Source: a virus. From it: DNA of 36,099 nt. Shown here piece by piece: positions 1 to 9,319 of the stretch. The notes under the pieces were generated by a model. That model searched no databases. It was not told where the DNA came from and saw only the letters and a program-made list of their open reading frames with translations. The position numbers were made by a program, and so were the translations under genes. Location: the IMG/VR virus record IMGVR_UViG_3300007344_000092, positions 1-36,099 of that record. One strand, given 5' to 3'. Every line of letters starts with the position of its first letter. Position 1 is the stretch's first letter.

Positions 1-2
1 AC

Positions 3-1793
3 ATGATGCTTCAGTGGAGCAAGATAGATATTGGCTATCCTAGTTTCCTAGACTTCCAACGGAAGCTCTTCATCCATCAGGCCGCGTGTGAGGCTGACCC
101 CAGGTGCCTTGGTCAACTGTATACCAAGTGTCGCCGCTCTGGGTACACAAACATGTCCGCCTGCGTTCTTGTAGATGAAGCCACACAGGTCAAGGATAAA
201 CTTTTGGGTATCCAGTCGAAGACGGGTAAGGACGCGCAAGAAAACGTCTTCATGAAGAAGGTCGTTGCTATCTTCAAGTCCTACCCGTTCTTCTTTAAGC
301 CTATCCAGGATGGTACTACGAACCCACGCATGGAGCTTGCGTTTAGAGAACCATCTAAAAGGATTACCAAGAACAACAAGACCTCTGTGAAGGGTGATGC
401 CCTGAACACAATCATCAACTGGAAGAACACCACCAACAACGCATACGATGGTGAGAAGCTCCACATACTTTACCTCGATGAGGCAGGCAAATGGGAGAAG
501 CCAACAGACATCAGAGAAGCCTGGAGGATACAGCGCACCTGCTTAATTGTGGGACGCCGGGTCATCGGCAAAGCACTCGTAGGGAGCACAGTAAATCCTA
601 TGGACAAAGGAGGTCAAGAATACAAAGAACTTTGGAAAGATTCAGACCCACAAGAACGCAACAAAAACGGAAGGACAACCTCAGGATTGTACAGAATCTT
701 CATTCCGGCCTACGAAGCCTTAGAGGGATTCTTCGACAAGCACGGGATGCCAATCATCGAAACCCCGGAGATGCACACGGAAACTCTGGATGGAGAAACC
801 GTAGAGATAGGCGCAAAGGAGTTTCTAAAAAACGAAAGGGAGGCTCTTAAGCATGACGCTAGGGAGATGAACGAGATTGTTCGTCAGTTCCCGTTCACCA
901 CAGATGAAGCATTTCGTGATAGCGTTGAGGGTTCACTGTTCAACATCGGAAAGATTTACGAGCAGATGGACCATAATGAGAACATGTATCCAGACCCTGT
1001 GGTGCGTGGTAACTTCACATGGAGAGGCGGTGTAAGAGATTCTGAAGTGGTGTTTGTTCCTAGCTCAGAAGGCAGGTGGTTTGTGTCTTGGATGCCACCT
1101 ATTGATATGAGAAATCAAAAGCATAAGGAGGGCGGAAGTCTTGTAGCACCGAACAAACTTATGGGGTGTGGAGGTGTTGACTCTTATGACATCGACGCTA
1201 CCACGGACGGTAGGGGCTCAAAAGGTGCGTGTCACATCTACAACAAATTCAACATGGCGGTCCCGTCAAACATGTTTGTTGCAGAGTATTGTTCGCGTCC
1301 TCCGATGGCTAAGATTTTCTATGAGGACATATTGATGGCATCCTACTTTTACGGGTACCCTCTGCTCGTTGAGAACAACAAGTACGGTATCGTGAGGTAC
1401 TTTGAAACTCGTGGATACGATGGCTACCTGTTGGACAGACCGTCACATCTCACCACCTCCGGCTCTGTTGCGGTGAAGACCAAGGGCATCCCATCGAACT
1501 CTCAAGACGTCATCCATACACATGCACAAGCCATTGAAGACTACATACATAACCATGTGGGAATCAATGAGAAAGGAGAGGCGGGTAGGATGTATTTCAA
1601 CAGGACCCTTGAGGACTGGATTGGGTACCGCATCGACAACCGAACTAAGTTTGACTTGACCATCAGTGCTGGCCTAGCTTTGCTGGCCGCACAGACTGTA
1701 GTACAGAAAAAGAAGACTGCTGATTTCTCAGGAAAAAAGTTCTTCCGCAAGTATAGCTACAACCCTGGAGGGGTGTCAAAACCCTCTAAGTGA
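3..1793 (+). CDS. terL: Terminase large subunit (packaging ATPase/nuclease), probably 5'-partial
   Basis: DNA-packaging motor that hydrolyses ATP to drive DNA into the prohead and cuts the concatemer. The ATPase half shows a degenerate Walker A-like stretch, KCRRSGYT (residues 42-49), a Walker B with catalytic acid, ILYLDEAG (about 155-162), and a coupling-motif-like GSTVN (194-198). The nuclease half begins at GGVDSYDID (D393), with a second acidic cluster at LLVENN (E457) and an Asp/His-rich segment DVIHTHAQAIEDY near the C-terminus, the usual order of RNase H-like terminase nucleases. The reading frame is open to the window edge and the Walker A lies unusually close to the first Met, so the true start is probably upstream and the ATM at position 3 is only the first Met visible. 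It is followed by a promoter and the portal gene, the expected neighbour. Confidence 0.9.
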   Translation: MMLQWSKIDIGYPSFLDFQRKLFIHQAACEADPRCLGQLYTKCRRSGYTNMSACVLVDEATQVKDKLLGIQSKTGKDAQENVFMKKVVAIFKSYPFFFKPIQDGTTNPRMELAFREPSKRITKNNKTSVKGDALNTIINWKNTTNNAYDGEKLHILYLDEAGKWEKPTDIREAWRIQRTCLIVGRRVIGKALVGSTVNPMDKGGQEYKELWKDSDPQERNKNGRTTSGLYRIFIPAYEALEGFFDKHGMPIIETPEMHTETLDGETVEIGAKEFLKNEREALKHDAREMNEIVRQFPFTTDEAFRDSVEGSLFNIGKIYEQMDHNENMYPDPVVRGNFTWRGGVRDSEVVFVPSSEGRWFVSWMPPIDMRNQKHKEGGSLVAPNKLMGCGGVDSYDIDATTDGRGSKGACHIYNKFNMAVPSNMFVAEYCSRPPMAKIFYEDILMASYFYGYPLLVENNKYGIVRYFETRGYDGYLLDRPSHLTTSGSVAVKTKGIPSNSQDVIHTHAQAIEDYIHNHVGINEKGEAGRMYFNRTLEDWIGYRIDNRTKFDLTISAGLALLAAQTVVQKKKTADFSGKKFFRKYSYNPGGVSKPSK

Positions 1794-1800
1794 TTTTGTT

Positions 1801-1808
1801 TATATTTG
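1801..1808 (+). promoter_or_regulatory. Bacteroidetes-type -7 box before the portal gene
   Basis: TATATTTG matches the Bacteroidetes housekeeping -7 consensus TAnnTTTG exactly. It lies just after the terminase stop codon and 25 bases before the portal ATG at 1834. I see no TTTG -33 element at the usual spacing. The same octamer recurs before other genes in the window, which supports a real promoter class. Confidence 0.6.
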
Positions 1809-1833
1809 CACATTGCCTGTAATACAGTAAGTA

Positions 1834-4275
1834 ATGAAGGGTCATCATAAGCCTAAGTCGTACGCACAATTTCCAGACCCTATGGCCCCCGCCAGTGTTA
1901 AGGCGAGTCACGACTATGGAGTGCAGTACGCGAAGTCGATTGAGGCGCAGTGGGGTGGGTTGGATGATTTCTCAACTGGCTTTGGCAAGCGCCTTGTAGA
2001 GTTTAACAGAAACAGGGATTACGCAAACGGAACTCAAGATACTGCAGTATACAAGCAGATTCTTAGCAGCATGGATACGCAGGGCGGTGATGGAACACTG
2101 CTCAATCTCGACTGGTCTCCCGTACCAATCGTCCCCAAGTTTGTTCGCATTGTTGTTAACAAAATTCTGTCTCGAAGATTCAGTCCTAACGTGGAGGCAG
2201 TGGACCCCATGTCCAAGGATGAGAAGGAAAAGAAGAAGGTTCTAGCTAAACTTGCTGTTGAGGAAAAGGAAGTTATTGATGAAGCTAAGGAACTTGGCCT
2301 TAATACTCACATCAGTACAGAGGGTTTGCCAGACAACTCTGAAGAAGCTGAGATTTATCTTTCTGACAGCATCAAGACTAGTTCTGAAATTGCAGCTCAA
2401 CTTGCAACCAGACTCACTCTTGACTGGAATGACTTTGATGAAAACACTTTCCGTCGTGCTGTTGAAGACCTTGTTGTTAACGGCATGGCTGTGGTTAAGC
2501 GCAACAATGACCCGTCTTACGGAATCAAAACGGAGTATGTAGACCCTGCTCAGTTCATTCACTCTAGCACTGAGGACCCAAATTTTTCTGACATTGTCTA
2601 CGGAGGCCATGTAAAGCGAGTTTCTATTCAGGAGCTAAAGCGCATGGCTGGAACGGAAATCCCTGAGGAAGAGTACAAGAAGATTGCTAAGGCTGTCATG
2701 AACCGCAGCTACAACAATGCTGCTCAGTTTAATCAGACAGTCTATGACCGTAGCCGAGGAACACACGTCTACGGTTACGACGAATACCTGGTCGACGTAC
2801 TGGACTTTGAGTTCATCGGTGTCGATGACATGATTTACGAGGAGAAGGAGTCTCGCTTCGGCAATGTGGGATTCTACTACAAGGGCGACATCTACAAGGC
2901 TCCAAGCGATTCTGTCTATGAGCGCACCATCCACAGCATGCCTAACATGTGCGTGTACGGAGGCTCGTATGTTATCGGAAGTCAGCTTCTCTTTAACTAC
3001 GGTATGAAGCGTGACGTACCTAAGAACATGCACGACCTAACTCGTGCTCGTCTCTCTTACAGCGTTGTAGCTACAAACTTCAGACGTCAGATGCCTAAGT
3101 CAATGGTGTCGTCTGTCATCGGGTTTGCTGACCAGCTTCAGCTTACTCACCTCAAGATTCAGCAGGCCATTGCTAAGGCCAAGCCTGACGGATTGATTGT
3201 GGACATTGAGGGATTGGAAAACGTCCAGCTTGGGTCTGGTGGCGAGCTTCAACCGCTTGACATCCAGGACATCTACGAGCAGACTGGTGTCTTCTACTAC
3301 AGAAGCAAGAACCCAGAGGGTGGATTCCAAAACCCACCAGTGCGTCCGCTGGATAACACAATTCGGAACATCAACGAGCTGATTGGTTTGTATAACCACT
3401 ATCTGCGTATGATTCGTGATGTCACAGGAGTGAACGAGGTTCTCGATGGCAGCACACCTAAATCTGACGCGCTCGTAGGCGTGCGCCAACAGCAGCTTGC
3501 TGCGGGCAACAACGCCATCAACGACATTACAAATGCAGCCTCTGTTATCTATCGCAGAGTCTGTGAGGACATCGTTAAGTGTGTGCAGGTGCTGCCACCA
3601 GAGTCCATCATCTATCAGGCTTACGAAAGAGCCATTGGTCGAACCAGCATGGAGATTGTCTCCTCGTTTGCTTCTCTCCCACTGTACAACTACGGTGTGA
3701 TTATTGACAGAGAGATGTCTGATGAAGATAAGATTCTCCTAGAGCAAAACATCCAACAGTCCCTTGCGCAAAGAGAAATTGACCTGGAAGACGTTATGGC
3801 AATCCGTCGCCTCAAGGATTTGGACCAAGCGGAAAGACTGCTTATTGTCCGACGGAAAAAGCGCATTGCCATGCTGCAACAACAACAGCAGCAAAACATG
3901 CAGATGCAAGCTCAGCTGAACCAACAGTCACAACAGAGTGCCGCTCAGATGCGCATGCAGGAGATTCAACTCAAGGCTCAGTCAGACATGCAGAAGATTC
4001 AGGTTCAAGGCCAGATTGAAATGCAGCTGCTTCAAATGAGACAGAATCTCGAAGCCCAAATGATGGCCGCTAAGTTGCAGGCACAGGCTCAAGGCTCTAC
4101 GTCAGACAAGCAGTTCCGGATGGACCTCGAGAATCAGAAAGACAACCGGAAGGACTCCCGCGTAAACAAGCAGGCTGAAGCTCAGTCAAAGCTTATCTCT
4201 CAGCGTAAAGGCACCAGGCCTGAGCTACAGGAGAGCGAAGAGCAGGACATCATAAAGGAACTTATGAGCCGATGA
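1834..4275 (+). CDS. Portal protein
   Basis: Forms the dodecameric ring at the capsid vertex through which DNA enters and leaves. Recognised by position directly after the terminase, by size (813 aa, typical of podovirus and crAss-like portals), and by a C-terminal-half signature: a long helical region with IRDVTGVNEVLDGS followed by ALVGVRQQQLAAGNNAIN, as in the stem and clip helices of portal families. Residues about 685-775 are a very Gln/Met/Ala-rich coiled coil with a run of glutamines, comparable to the C-terminal barrel or crown helices that project into the capsid. The N-terminal 60 residues include a basic, His-rich start. The stop codon overlaps the next gene's start (ATGA), so the two are probably translationally coupled. 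The family call is by pattern and context; no single residue is diagnostic. Confidence 0.85.
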   Translation: MKGHHKPKSYAQFPDPMAPASVKASHDYGVQYAKSIEAQWGGLDDFSTGFGKRLVEFNRNRDYANGTQDTAVYKQILSSMDTQGGDGTLLNLDWSPVPIVPKFVRIVVNKILSRRFSPNVEAVDPMSKDEKEKKKVLAKLAVEEKEVIDEAKELGLNTHISTEGLPDNSEEAEIYLSDSIKTSSEIAAQLATRLTLDWNDFDENTFRRAVEDLVVNGMAVVKRNNDPSYGIKTEYVDPAQFIHSSTEDPNFSDIVYGGHVKRVSIQELKRMAGTEIPEEEYKKIAKAVMNRSYNNAAQFNQTVYDRSRGTHVYGYDEYLVDVLDFEFIGVDDMIYEEKESRFGNVGFYYKGDIYKAPSDSVYERTIHSMPNMCVYGGSYVIGSQLLFNYGMKRDVPKNMHDLTRARLSYSVVATNFRRQMPKSMVSSVIGFADQLQLTHLKIQQAIAKAKPDGLIVDIEGLENVQLGSGGELQPLDIQDIYEQTGVFYYRSKNPEGGFQNPPVRPLDNTIRNINELIGLYNHYLRMIRDVTGVNEVLDGSTPKSDALVGVRQQQLAAGNNAINDITNAASVIYRRVCEDIVKCVQVLPPESIIYQAYERAIGRTSMEIVSSFASLPLYNYGVIIDREMSDEDKILLEQNIQQSLAQREIDLEDVMAIRRLKDLDQAERLLIVRRKKRIAMLQQQQQQNMQMQAQLNQQSQQSAAQMRMQEIQLKAQSDMQKIQVQGQIEMQLLQMRQNLEAQMMAAKLQAQAQGSTSDKQFRMDLENQKDNRKDSRVNKQAEAQSKLISQRKGTRPELQESEEQDIIKELMSR

Positions 4276-4577
4276 GCAAGGAGGCAATGAGAGAGCGCGT
4301 GAAGCGCATGCTCAAAAAGCACGGACTCAGCGGTGTCAACAAGCCCAAGAAGACGCCTAGTCACGCTAAGAAGTCACACATGGTGTTGGCCAAGGAGGGA
4401 GACAAGGTGAAGCTCATCCGCTTTGGTGAGCAGGGCGCAAAGACCGCAGGCAAACCTAAAGCCGGGGAGTCTGACAAGATGAAGAAGAAGCGTGCAAGCT
4501 TTAAGTCTAGGCACGGTAAGAATATCAAAAAAGGCAAGATGAGCGCTGCGTACTGGGCTGACAAAGTCAAGTGGTAA
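4272..4577 (+). CDS. Small, highly basic conserved phage protein
   Basis: A 101-aa Lys-rich protein, with its start overlapping the portal stop by ATGA. The conserved-looking core is VKLIRFGEQGAKTAG, followed by a basic stretch and a C-terminus of the type FKSRHGKNIKKGKMSAAYW. I recognise this RFGEQG...SRH...KG..SAAYWA pattern as one that recurs in many marine phages next to portal or terminase genes, where it has no established function. The strong positive charge (Lys/Arg throughout) and its position in the head operon suggest DNA or portal binding during packaging, but that is inference. It has no membrane segment and no cysteines. Confidence 0.85.
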   Translation: MSKEAMRERVKRMLKKHGLSGVNKPKKTPSHAKKSHMVLAKEGDKVKLIRFGEQGAKTAGKPKAGESDKMKKKRASFKSRHGKNIKKGKMSAAYWADKVKW

Positions 4578-4584
4578 TGTTTCA

Positions 4585-4592
4585 TATATTTG
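4585..4592 (+). promoter_or_regulatory. Bacteroidetes-type -7 box before the 130-aa virion gene
   Basis: TATATTTG followed by C, the same octamer as at 1801, lies in the 31-base gap between the basic protein and the next gene. The ATG is 16 bases downstream at 4609, so the leader would be only about ten bases long. No clear -33 TTTG is seen. Confidence 0.6.
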
Positions 4593-4608
4593 CATCAAAG
4601 AATAACAA

Positions 4609-5001
4609 ATGGCAACAGTAACCGCACAGATTTCTTTGACGAGCACAGACCTCCTGTCTGACAGCTTGTCTATTAGTGTGTCTACAGATGTCACTGCAGC
4701 AAACACTACAGGTTTGGCGCGTAGACCCGTCACGGCTACGGCGGTTGGTAGTAGTGCTACTACATTGTTTGAAGCCTCGGACTTCAGCGCCCCAGCCTAC
4801 CTGTACATCAAAAACACCGACAGCACCGCCTCAGACTTTATCTATGTGTATGACGACACAACTTCTGGCGACCCTGTCATTTTGAAGTTGGCTGGTGGTG
4901 ACTGGGCATTCATGCCTCTCAACGCTGGATTGACACTCAAAGCATACGCAACAACAAACCCAACACTCGTTGAGTTCATGGTAATCGGAACTGACGCCTA
5001 A
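4609..5001 (+). CDS. Small beta-rich virion protein (possible capsid decoration)
   Basis: A 130-aa Thr/Ser/Ala-rich, acidic protein without cysteines, signal peptide or membrane segment. The composition and the run of short alternating hydrophobic strands (for example PAYLYIKNTD, FIYVYDD, LKAYATTNPT) suggest an all-beta fold. It lies in the head module, behind its own promoter-like box, and resembles the small beta-sandwich proteins that marine phages encode between portal and capsid genes. Its role as a decoration or head-fibre subunit is inferred from context only. Confidence 0.75.
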   Translation: MATVTAQISLTSTDLLSDSLSISVSTDVTAANTTGLARRPVTATAVGSSATTLFEASDFSAPAYLYIKNTDSTASDFIYVYDDTTSGDPVILKLAGGDWAFMPLNAGLTLKAYATTNPTLVEFMVIGTDA

Positions 5002-5011
5002 TATCTAAGAC

Positions 5012-5839
5012 ATGGGATTTCAACAAAGTAACGGCGGAAACAGCAGCAAGTTCTTAGGCAGAGATGCCAACACGAACCGTATGCTCACTGGCGCCACCCA
5101 AACTATTGTACTTCGCGGAAACACTGACGGTGAAGCCGCCTTTCAAGCTGGCTTGGTACTGGCAGGTGAGACTATTTTGCACAGCGCTGCGTCAGGTTCA
5201 GGTTTTAAGTATAACACGAGTAATGATTACTACGAGCTTAGAATTGGAAGAGACGACGCGGTTTTTGCTGTAAACATGTACGGTGAGTCAGTGACCATCA
5301 CTGCCGCCACATTCTTGAAGGGTACAAAGGTGGTATTGTCTTCTGCTACTTTCCCTCAAGTTGACGGTACCTACAGCTTGGTAGGCACTGATGTTAGCAC
5401 AAATATCATCACTCTACAAATTGCCCCTGACTCACCCAACTTTGTGTTTGGTGATGCAGACTTGAGTAGAGAAATTGCTGACATTACAGGAGATTCGACA
5501 GACGGCAAAATCAATGTGACGGTATTGCCTTTCGCCCCAGCCTTTGCGGTTGAGATGCTCGGTGTAGACAACGTTGATGCTGGTACTGACGCCGCGCGTA
5601 TGACCCCCGCAAAGTTCAGAATGAGCAATGTGGCGGGAACAAACATCCAGCCTGTCGACTACCCCGACGGCCAGGTGGTGTACGGTGAGATTACTCACTT
5701 CACGCCTCCGACGGCGAACACGAACTACGCCATCCTTTACTGTCAGGCAAAGCCTTCATTGGAGTTCTCTCCATACAACAACTTGGCAAGCGTAAAGTTG
5801 GCCTCTAGCCTTAGAAAGGGCGGGCCTGTAGCACGATAA
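5012..5839 (+). CDS. Virion structural protein, beta-rich, unassigned
   Basis: A 275-aa protein beginning ten bases after the preceding gene. It has a Gly/Ser/Asn-rich N-terminus and then mainly predicted beta strands; no enzymatic motif, signal peptide or membrane helix is visible. Its position between the small beta-rich protein and the scaffold-like protein suggests a head or head-surface component (fibre or decoration). I do not recognise a named family. The C-terminus SLRKGGPVAR is basic and could anchor to another subunit; that is speculation. Confidence 0.75.
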   Translation: MGFQQSNGGNSSKFLGRDANTNRMLTGATQTIVLRGNTDGEAAFQAGLVLAGETILHSAASGSGFKYNTSNDYYELRIGRDDAVFAVNMYGESVTITAATFLKGTKVVLSSATFPQVDGTYSLVGTDVSTNIITLQIAPDSPNFVFGDADLSREIADITGDSTDGKINVTVLPFAPAFAVEMLGVDNVDAGTDAARMTPAKFRMSNVAGTNIQPVDYPDGQVVYGEITHFTPPTANTNYAILYCQAKPSLEFSPYNNLASVKLASSLRKGGPVAR

Positions 5840-5863
5840 GAAACAACCCCTTAATTAAATACA

Positions 5864-7024
5864 ATGGCTAAGCATGAAATGGAAATTGCAGCTGAAGCCC
5901 AGGGTATCTCAATAAGTGATACCCCTGACTTCTTGAACGAACCTCAGGACGCTCCCGCACCCTCGCCGGAGCCCGAACCCTCGGAGCCACAAGCGACACA
6001 ACCTGTAGCGGAAGAAGCTCCCGAGCCTGTGCAGGAAGCTCCTGAGCCTGCTCCACAACCGGAGCCGGAAACTCAAGAAGTTGTCTTCAAGCAACAATAT
6101 ACAGAGCCTCAGGCTCAACCAACGCAACCCGTTGAACGGCAAACAATCGACGAAGATTCTATTGCGCTTCAGAAACTCAGCGAAAGGCTGAACATGAAGT
6201 TCGATAGCTTCGACCAAGTGAGTGAGCAATTTAACAGGCAGGCTGACATCGACCCCAGGGTCGCAGCGATTAACGAGTTCGTCACCGAGACGGGACGTTC
6301 TGTCGATGACTGGTACAAGTATCAGACCTTGGATACTTCCGAAATGGATGACCAAAAGGCTGTTCGTATGCAGATGGAGATGGACTTCCCTAAGCTGACC
6401 TCAGCAGAGATTGATACGCTTATGAAAAATAAGTACAAGCTCGACTCTGAGAGACACACGGAAGAAGAAGTCGCCACATCGTCTGTGGAACTGAAGATGC
6501 AAGCCGAGAAGGCTCGTCAATCTATCGAGGAGATTCGTGAGGCATTCCGTACACCGGACCCCTCGCAAGCCACCGAAGATGAATTTATGAGCCCGATTGA
6601 TGACCAGTGGGTCGCAAGCATGTCCAAAGAGGTGGACAATCTGGACGGTATTTCATTTGATTTGCCCACGGGTAAGACATTTACCTACGGCCTCGCCGAC
6701 CAGTACAAGGACACCTTGAAGGAGAAGAATGCGAAACTCGAGTCATTTTTTGATTCCTATGTCTCTGATGATGGCAAGTGGGACTACGACCTTCTTAATT
6801 CTCATCGAGCAGTTACGGACAACATTGACCAAATCGTCAGCGCAGTGTACCGACAGGGTATGAGCGATGGCCAGCGTCGCGTTGTTCAAAACGCAGCTAA
6901 CGTTCGACCAGCTACGCCACAGGCGCAGAAGGTAGACAACAATGCTGAAGCTCAAAGAAATAAGATTATCGACCAGCTCGCAGGAGCTCTCGGAGGTGAC
7001 AAAGGAATGACTTTTAACTTTTAA
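5864..7024 (+). CDS. Putative scaffolding protein
   Basis: A 386-aa, very acidic protein immediately upstream of the major capsid gene, the classical place for a scaffold. The N-terminus (residues about 20-75) is a disordered Pro/Glu/Ala/Gln tract (repeats of the type PEPxPEP), followed by long charged helical segments and a Gln/Asn-rich C-terminus (RPATPQAQKVDNNAEAQRNK) ending in DKGMTFNF. T7 gp9-type scaffolds are similarly acidic and helical, with a C-terminal helix that binds the capsid protein. No protease active site is visible. The call is based on position and composition, not on recognised homology. Confidence 0.7.
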   Translation: MAKHEMEIAAEAQGISISDTPDFLNEPQDAPAPSPEPEPSEPQATQPVAEEAPEPVQEAPEPAPQPEPETQEVVFKQQYTEPQAQPTQPVERQTIDEDSIALQKLSERLNMKFDSFDQVSEQFNRQADIDPRVAAINEFVTETGRSVDDWYKYQTLDTSEMDDQKAVRMQMEMDFPKLTSAEIDTLMKNKYKLDSERHTEEEVATSSVELKMQAEKARQSIEEIREAFRTPDPSQATEDEFMSPIDDQWVASMSKEVDNLDGISFDLPTGKTFTYGLADQYKDTLKEKNAKLESFFDSYVSDDGKWDYDLLNSHRAVTDNIDQIVSAVYRQGMSDGQRRVVQNAANVRPATPQAQKVDNNAEAQRNKIIDQLAGALGGDKGMTFNF

Positions 7025-7046
7025 CGATTCTTAAAAAGAAAACATT

Positions 7047-8492
7047 ATGAGCAACATTACAGCTCCAAATGTTCATGGTCAACTCGGTGGTTCTACCGGG
7101 GGAGGCGCTTCAGCTATTGGCTTGGCAACTCCTGAGAAGTACTCTTCTCTGGGTGATTTCATGAGCACCATTAACGCCCTTGACGTTCGTCCAGAACTGA
7201 TTAAAGCTTACGGTAACCAAGGCATTACCGGATTTTTGCGTATGACAGGAGCCGTCAAGGCTGCTGGTTCTGCTGAGAAAGTAACCTACTACGAGGAGGC
7301 TCGTTTGCACCAGAAGGTTCGTGCCACGACAAAGAACGATTCAAGTGGTGCTGCTTCTATTGCCGCTAACCAAACTCTTGTGTTTGTGGCGGATGCTAAC
7401 GCCGCAATTTCCACTCCGCTTGTCGATGTGAAGCAAAACACTCCTATCAAGGGTGACATCCTTTTGCTTAACGGCAAGGACCGCGTGGTTGTGACTGCAA
7501 CTTCTTCGCTCAACAGTGGCACAGAATTTACTGTGGCATTCATGAATCAGCCAACCACTACAGTTGCTCAGAACAATACGTTCGATATGCCAGTGATTGG
7601 TAACATCTTCGACGAAGGTGAAGACCAGCCAGACCGTTTCGTTGAGTCTAACGTGGTTCGCTACCAGAAGCCTTACGCTATCGTGAAGGGTAACTTTGAG
7701 GTGTCTGGTTCACAGGCCACCAACATTGGTTACATTGACGTGGGCGGCGGCGACTACCGCTGGTACATCAAGGGCGAAATGGACGCCCGTCAGCGTTTCT
7801 TGGACAAGCGCGAGATGACTCTCTTGTTTGGACAAGAAGTGGCAGACCAAACTAACTTGTCAATGAGCGGTAACGAGGGCTACATCACTGCTCTCGAAGA
7901 CCGTGGCTTGGTTACTTCAGGCTTGCTCGGTAACGACGGTGGCTTCGCTGACTTGGACGACCTCATCATTGAGTTCGACAAGCAGGGTTCTGCTCCTGAG
8001 TACGCTATCTACGCTAACACTGCACAGAACTTGCGCCTCGACGACATGGTCGCTCAGGGTGGTGGTTCCTCTAAGGCTGGTATTGCTGGTGTCACCGCTT
8101 CTTACGGTGCCTTCCAGAACTCACCAGACATGGCCGTGCAGCTCGGATTCTCCTCATTCTCTCGCGGTGGATACACATTCCACAAGCACAGCTGGAAGTT
8201 GCTGAACGACCCAACTCTCTTGGGTGCTGACGCAGACGTCCAATCTAAGCTCGTTGCTGGTGTGATGTGCCCATTGGCTACCGTCACTGACCCAACTACT
8301 GGTGACCGCTCTCCTGCTTTGGAGTTGAACTACAAGGCTGCAGGTGGATACTCTCGTGAGTTGGAGCACTGGGTGACTGGTTCTATTCTCGGTTTCCGTA
8401 ACGATACCAAGGATGTTGCCAAGTTCAACTACCGTTCTGAGTGTGCATTGGTGACTCGTGCTGCTAACCAACACGTGTTGATTAAGGCCTAA
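7047..8492 (+). CDS. Major capsid protein
   Basis: A 481-aa protein, the expected length for a crAss-like or other HK97-fold capsid subunit, directly after the scaffold-like gene. The N-terminus is Gly/Ser-rich (residues about 10-25), like a flexible N-arm, followed by TPEKYSSLGDFMSTINALDVRPELI and mixed alpha/beta sequence. Arginine is encoded only by CGT/CGC throughout, with no AGA/AGG codons, whereas the long tail genes use AGA/AGG freely; this bias fits the most highly expressed gene of the phage. I assign it from position, length, composition and codon bias; no single motif is diagnostic. Confidence 0.85.
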   Translation: MSNITAPNVHGQLGGSTGGGASAIGLATPEKYSSLGDFMSTINALDVRPELIKAYGNQGITGFLRMTGAVKAAGSAEKVTYYEEARLHQKVRATTKNDSSGAASIAANQTLVFVADANAAISTPLVDVKQNTPIKGDILLLNGKDRVVVTATSSLNSGTEFTVAFMNQPTTTVAQNNTFDMPVIGNIFDEGEDQPDRFVESNVVRYQKPYAIVKGNFEVSGSQATNIGYIDVGGGDYRWYIKGEMDARQRFLDKREMTLLFGQEVADQTNLSMSGNEGYITALEDRGLVTSGLLGNDGGFADLDDLIIEFDKQGSAPEYAIYANTAQNLRLDDMVAQGGGSSKAGIAGVTASYGAFQNSPDMAVQLGFSSFSRGGYTFHKHSWKLLNDPTLLGADADVQSKLVAGVMCPLATVTDPTTGDRSPALELNYKAAGGYSRELEHWVTGSILGFRNDTKDVAKFNYRSECALVTRAANQHVLIKA

Positions 8493-8519
8493 TCATTAAC
8501 CATTAAACACTAAGAAACT

Positions 8520-9239
8520 ATGATTATCGTAAAAACTGCCTCTAACGCAGGGGCAATCTTTAACCCAACCGCGTTTGAGTCTATGAACGTCGCCGCCGAA
8601 CTGGTGACTGCAAACTTTGCCACAGTAGATTCGGGGGATACACCAACCCGTGATTCTATCGCATTGACTTGCGCTGCAGGTACAGAGCACGTAGTCGCCC
8701 GTGGAATGTCGGACCTCATCAGAAGTGAGCGTACAGTCATTCTTGACGTTCCTAACCTAGACTTTGCTGGCCTCTCTGACGTTTCAGATGTCGCCGCGTC
8801 GTTGGACGGCACGCCTGTTGTGAATGAGCAAAAAGTCATCAATGTCGCTACTGCTACTAGAACTCTGCTCGACTCAGAGTCTGGAAGCTTGGTGGTGCTT
8901 GACAGAGACGGATGCGCTATTACCATGCCTCAGTGTGATGCTGCGGCAGTTGGTCAGTTCTACGACTTCGTTGTCGGAACAAGCCAGACGAGTTCCAACG
9001 TGGCTACTATTACGTTGAATGCAGCTGATGACTACAAGGGTTGCTTGACGCTTTCAAAAGCCGACGGCTCAACCGTTCAGTTCCACTCTGACGGCACTGA
9101 TACCATTATCACCTTGAACGCCACCACCAAGGGTGGTCTCGAGGGAGGACGTATCAGGTTGTACTACGGTGAAGTTGCTAAAGTTTACGCAACAGGTTCA
9201 ATCCTGGGTAGCGGCACTTTGGCTACCTCCTTCAGCTAA
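8520..9239 (+). CDS. Beta-rich head protein (possible head fibre/decoration)
   Basis: A 239-aa protein following the capsid gene after 27 bases. Residues about 1-110 are mixed. Residues 115-239 contain a beta-sandwich-like pattern, SLVVLDRDGCAITMP, then FYDFVVG, then repeated strands, and end GSILGSGTLATSFS. This 'residual-free reader' pattern (value resting on DxxGxxITLP, then a Gly-rich strand set and a GSG...TxFS end) is one I associate with head-fibre or surface proteins of marine phages, which supports a virion-surface role. No enzymatic residues are apparent. It is followed by a strong hairpin. Confidence 0.75.
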   Translation: MIIVKTASNAGAIFNPTAFESMNVAAELVTANFATVDSGDTPTRDSIALTCAAGTEHVVARGMSDLIRSERTVILDVPNLDFAGLSDVSDVAASLDGTPVVNEQKVINVATATRTLLDSESGSLVVLDRDGCAITMPQCDAAAVGQFYDFVVGTSQTSSNVATITLNAADDYKGCLTLSKADGSTVQFHSDGTDTIITLNATTKGGLEGGRIRLYYGEVAKVYATGSILGSGTLATSFS

Positions 9240-9256
9240 TAGCTGATTAACCTACG

Positions 9257-9290
9257 GTAAGGGGAGGGGGAAAGGCCTCCTCCCGCTTAC
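9257..9290 (+). terminator. Strong hairpin after the capsid/head-fibre genes
   Basis: GTAAG-GGGAGG pairs with CCTCCC-G-CTTAC, giving an 11-bp GC-rich stem with one bulged G around a short purine-rich loop. It lies 18 bases after the stop codon of the 239-aa gene. There is no U-tract, only 'tactcgtttg', so it may act as a partial terminator, an mRNA 3'-end stabiliser or a processing site for the abundant capsid message rather than as a full intrinsic terminator. Confidence 0.55.
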
Positions 9291-9319
9291 TACTCGTTTG
9301 ACTTTAATTTCTTTTAATC

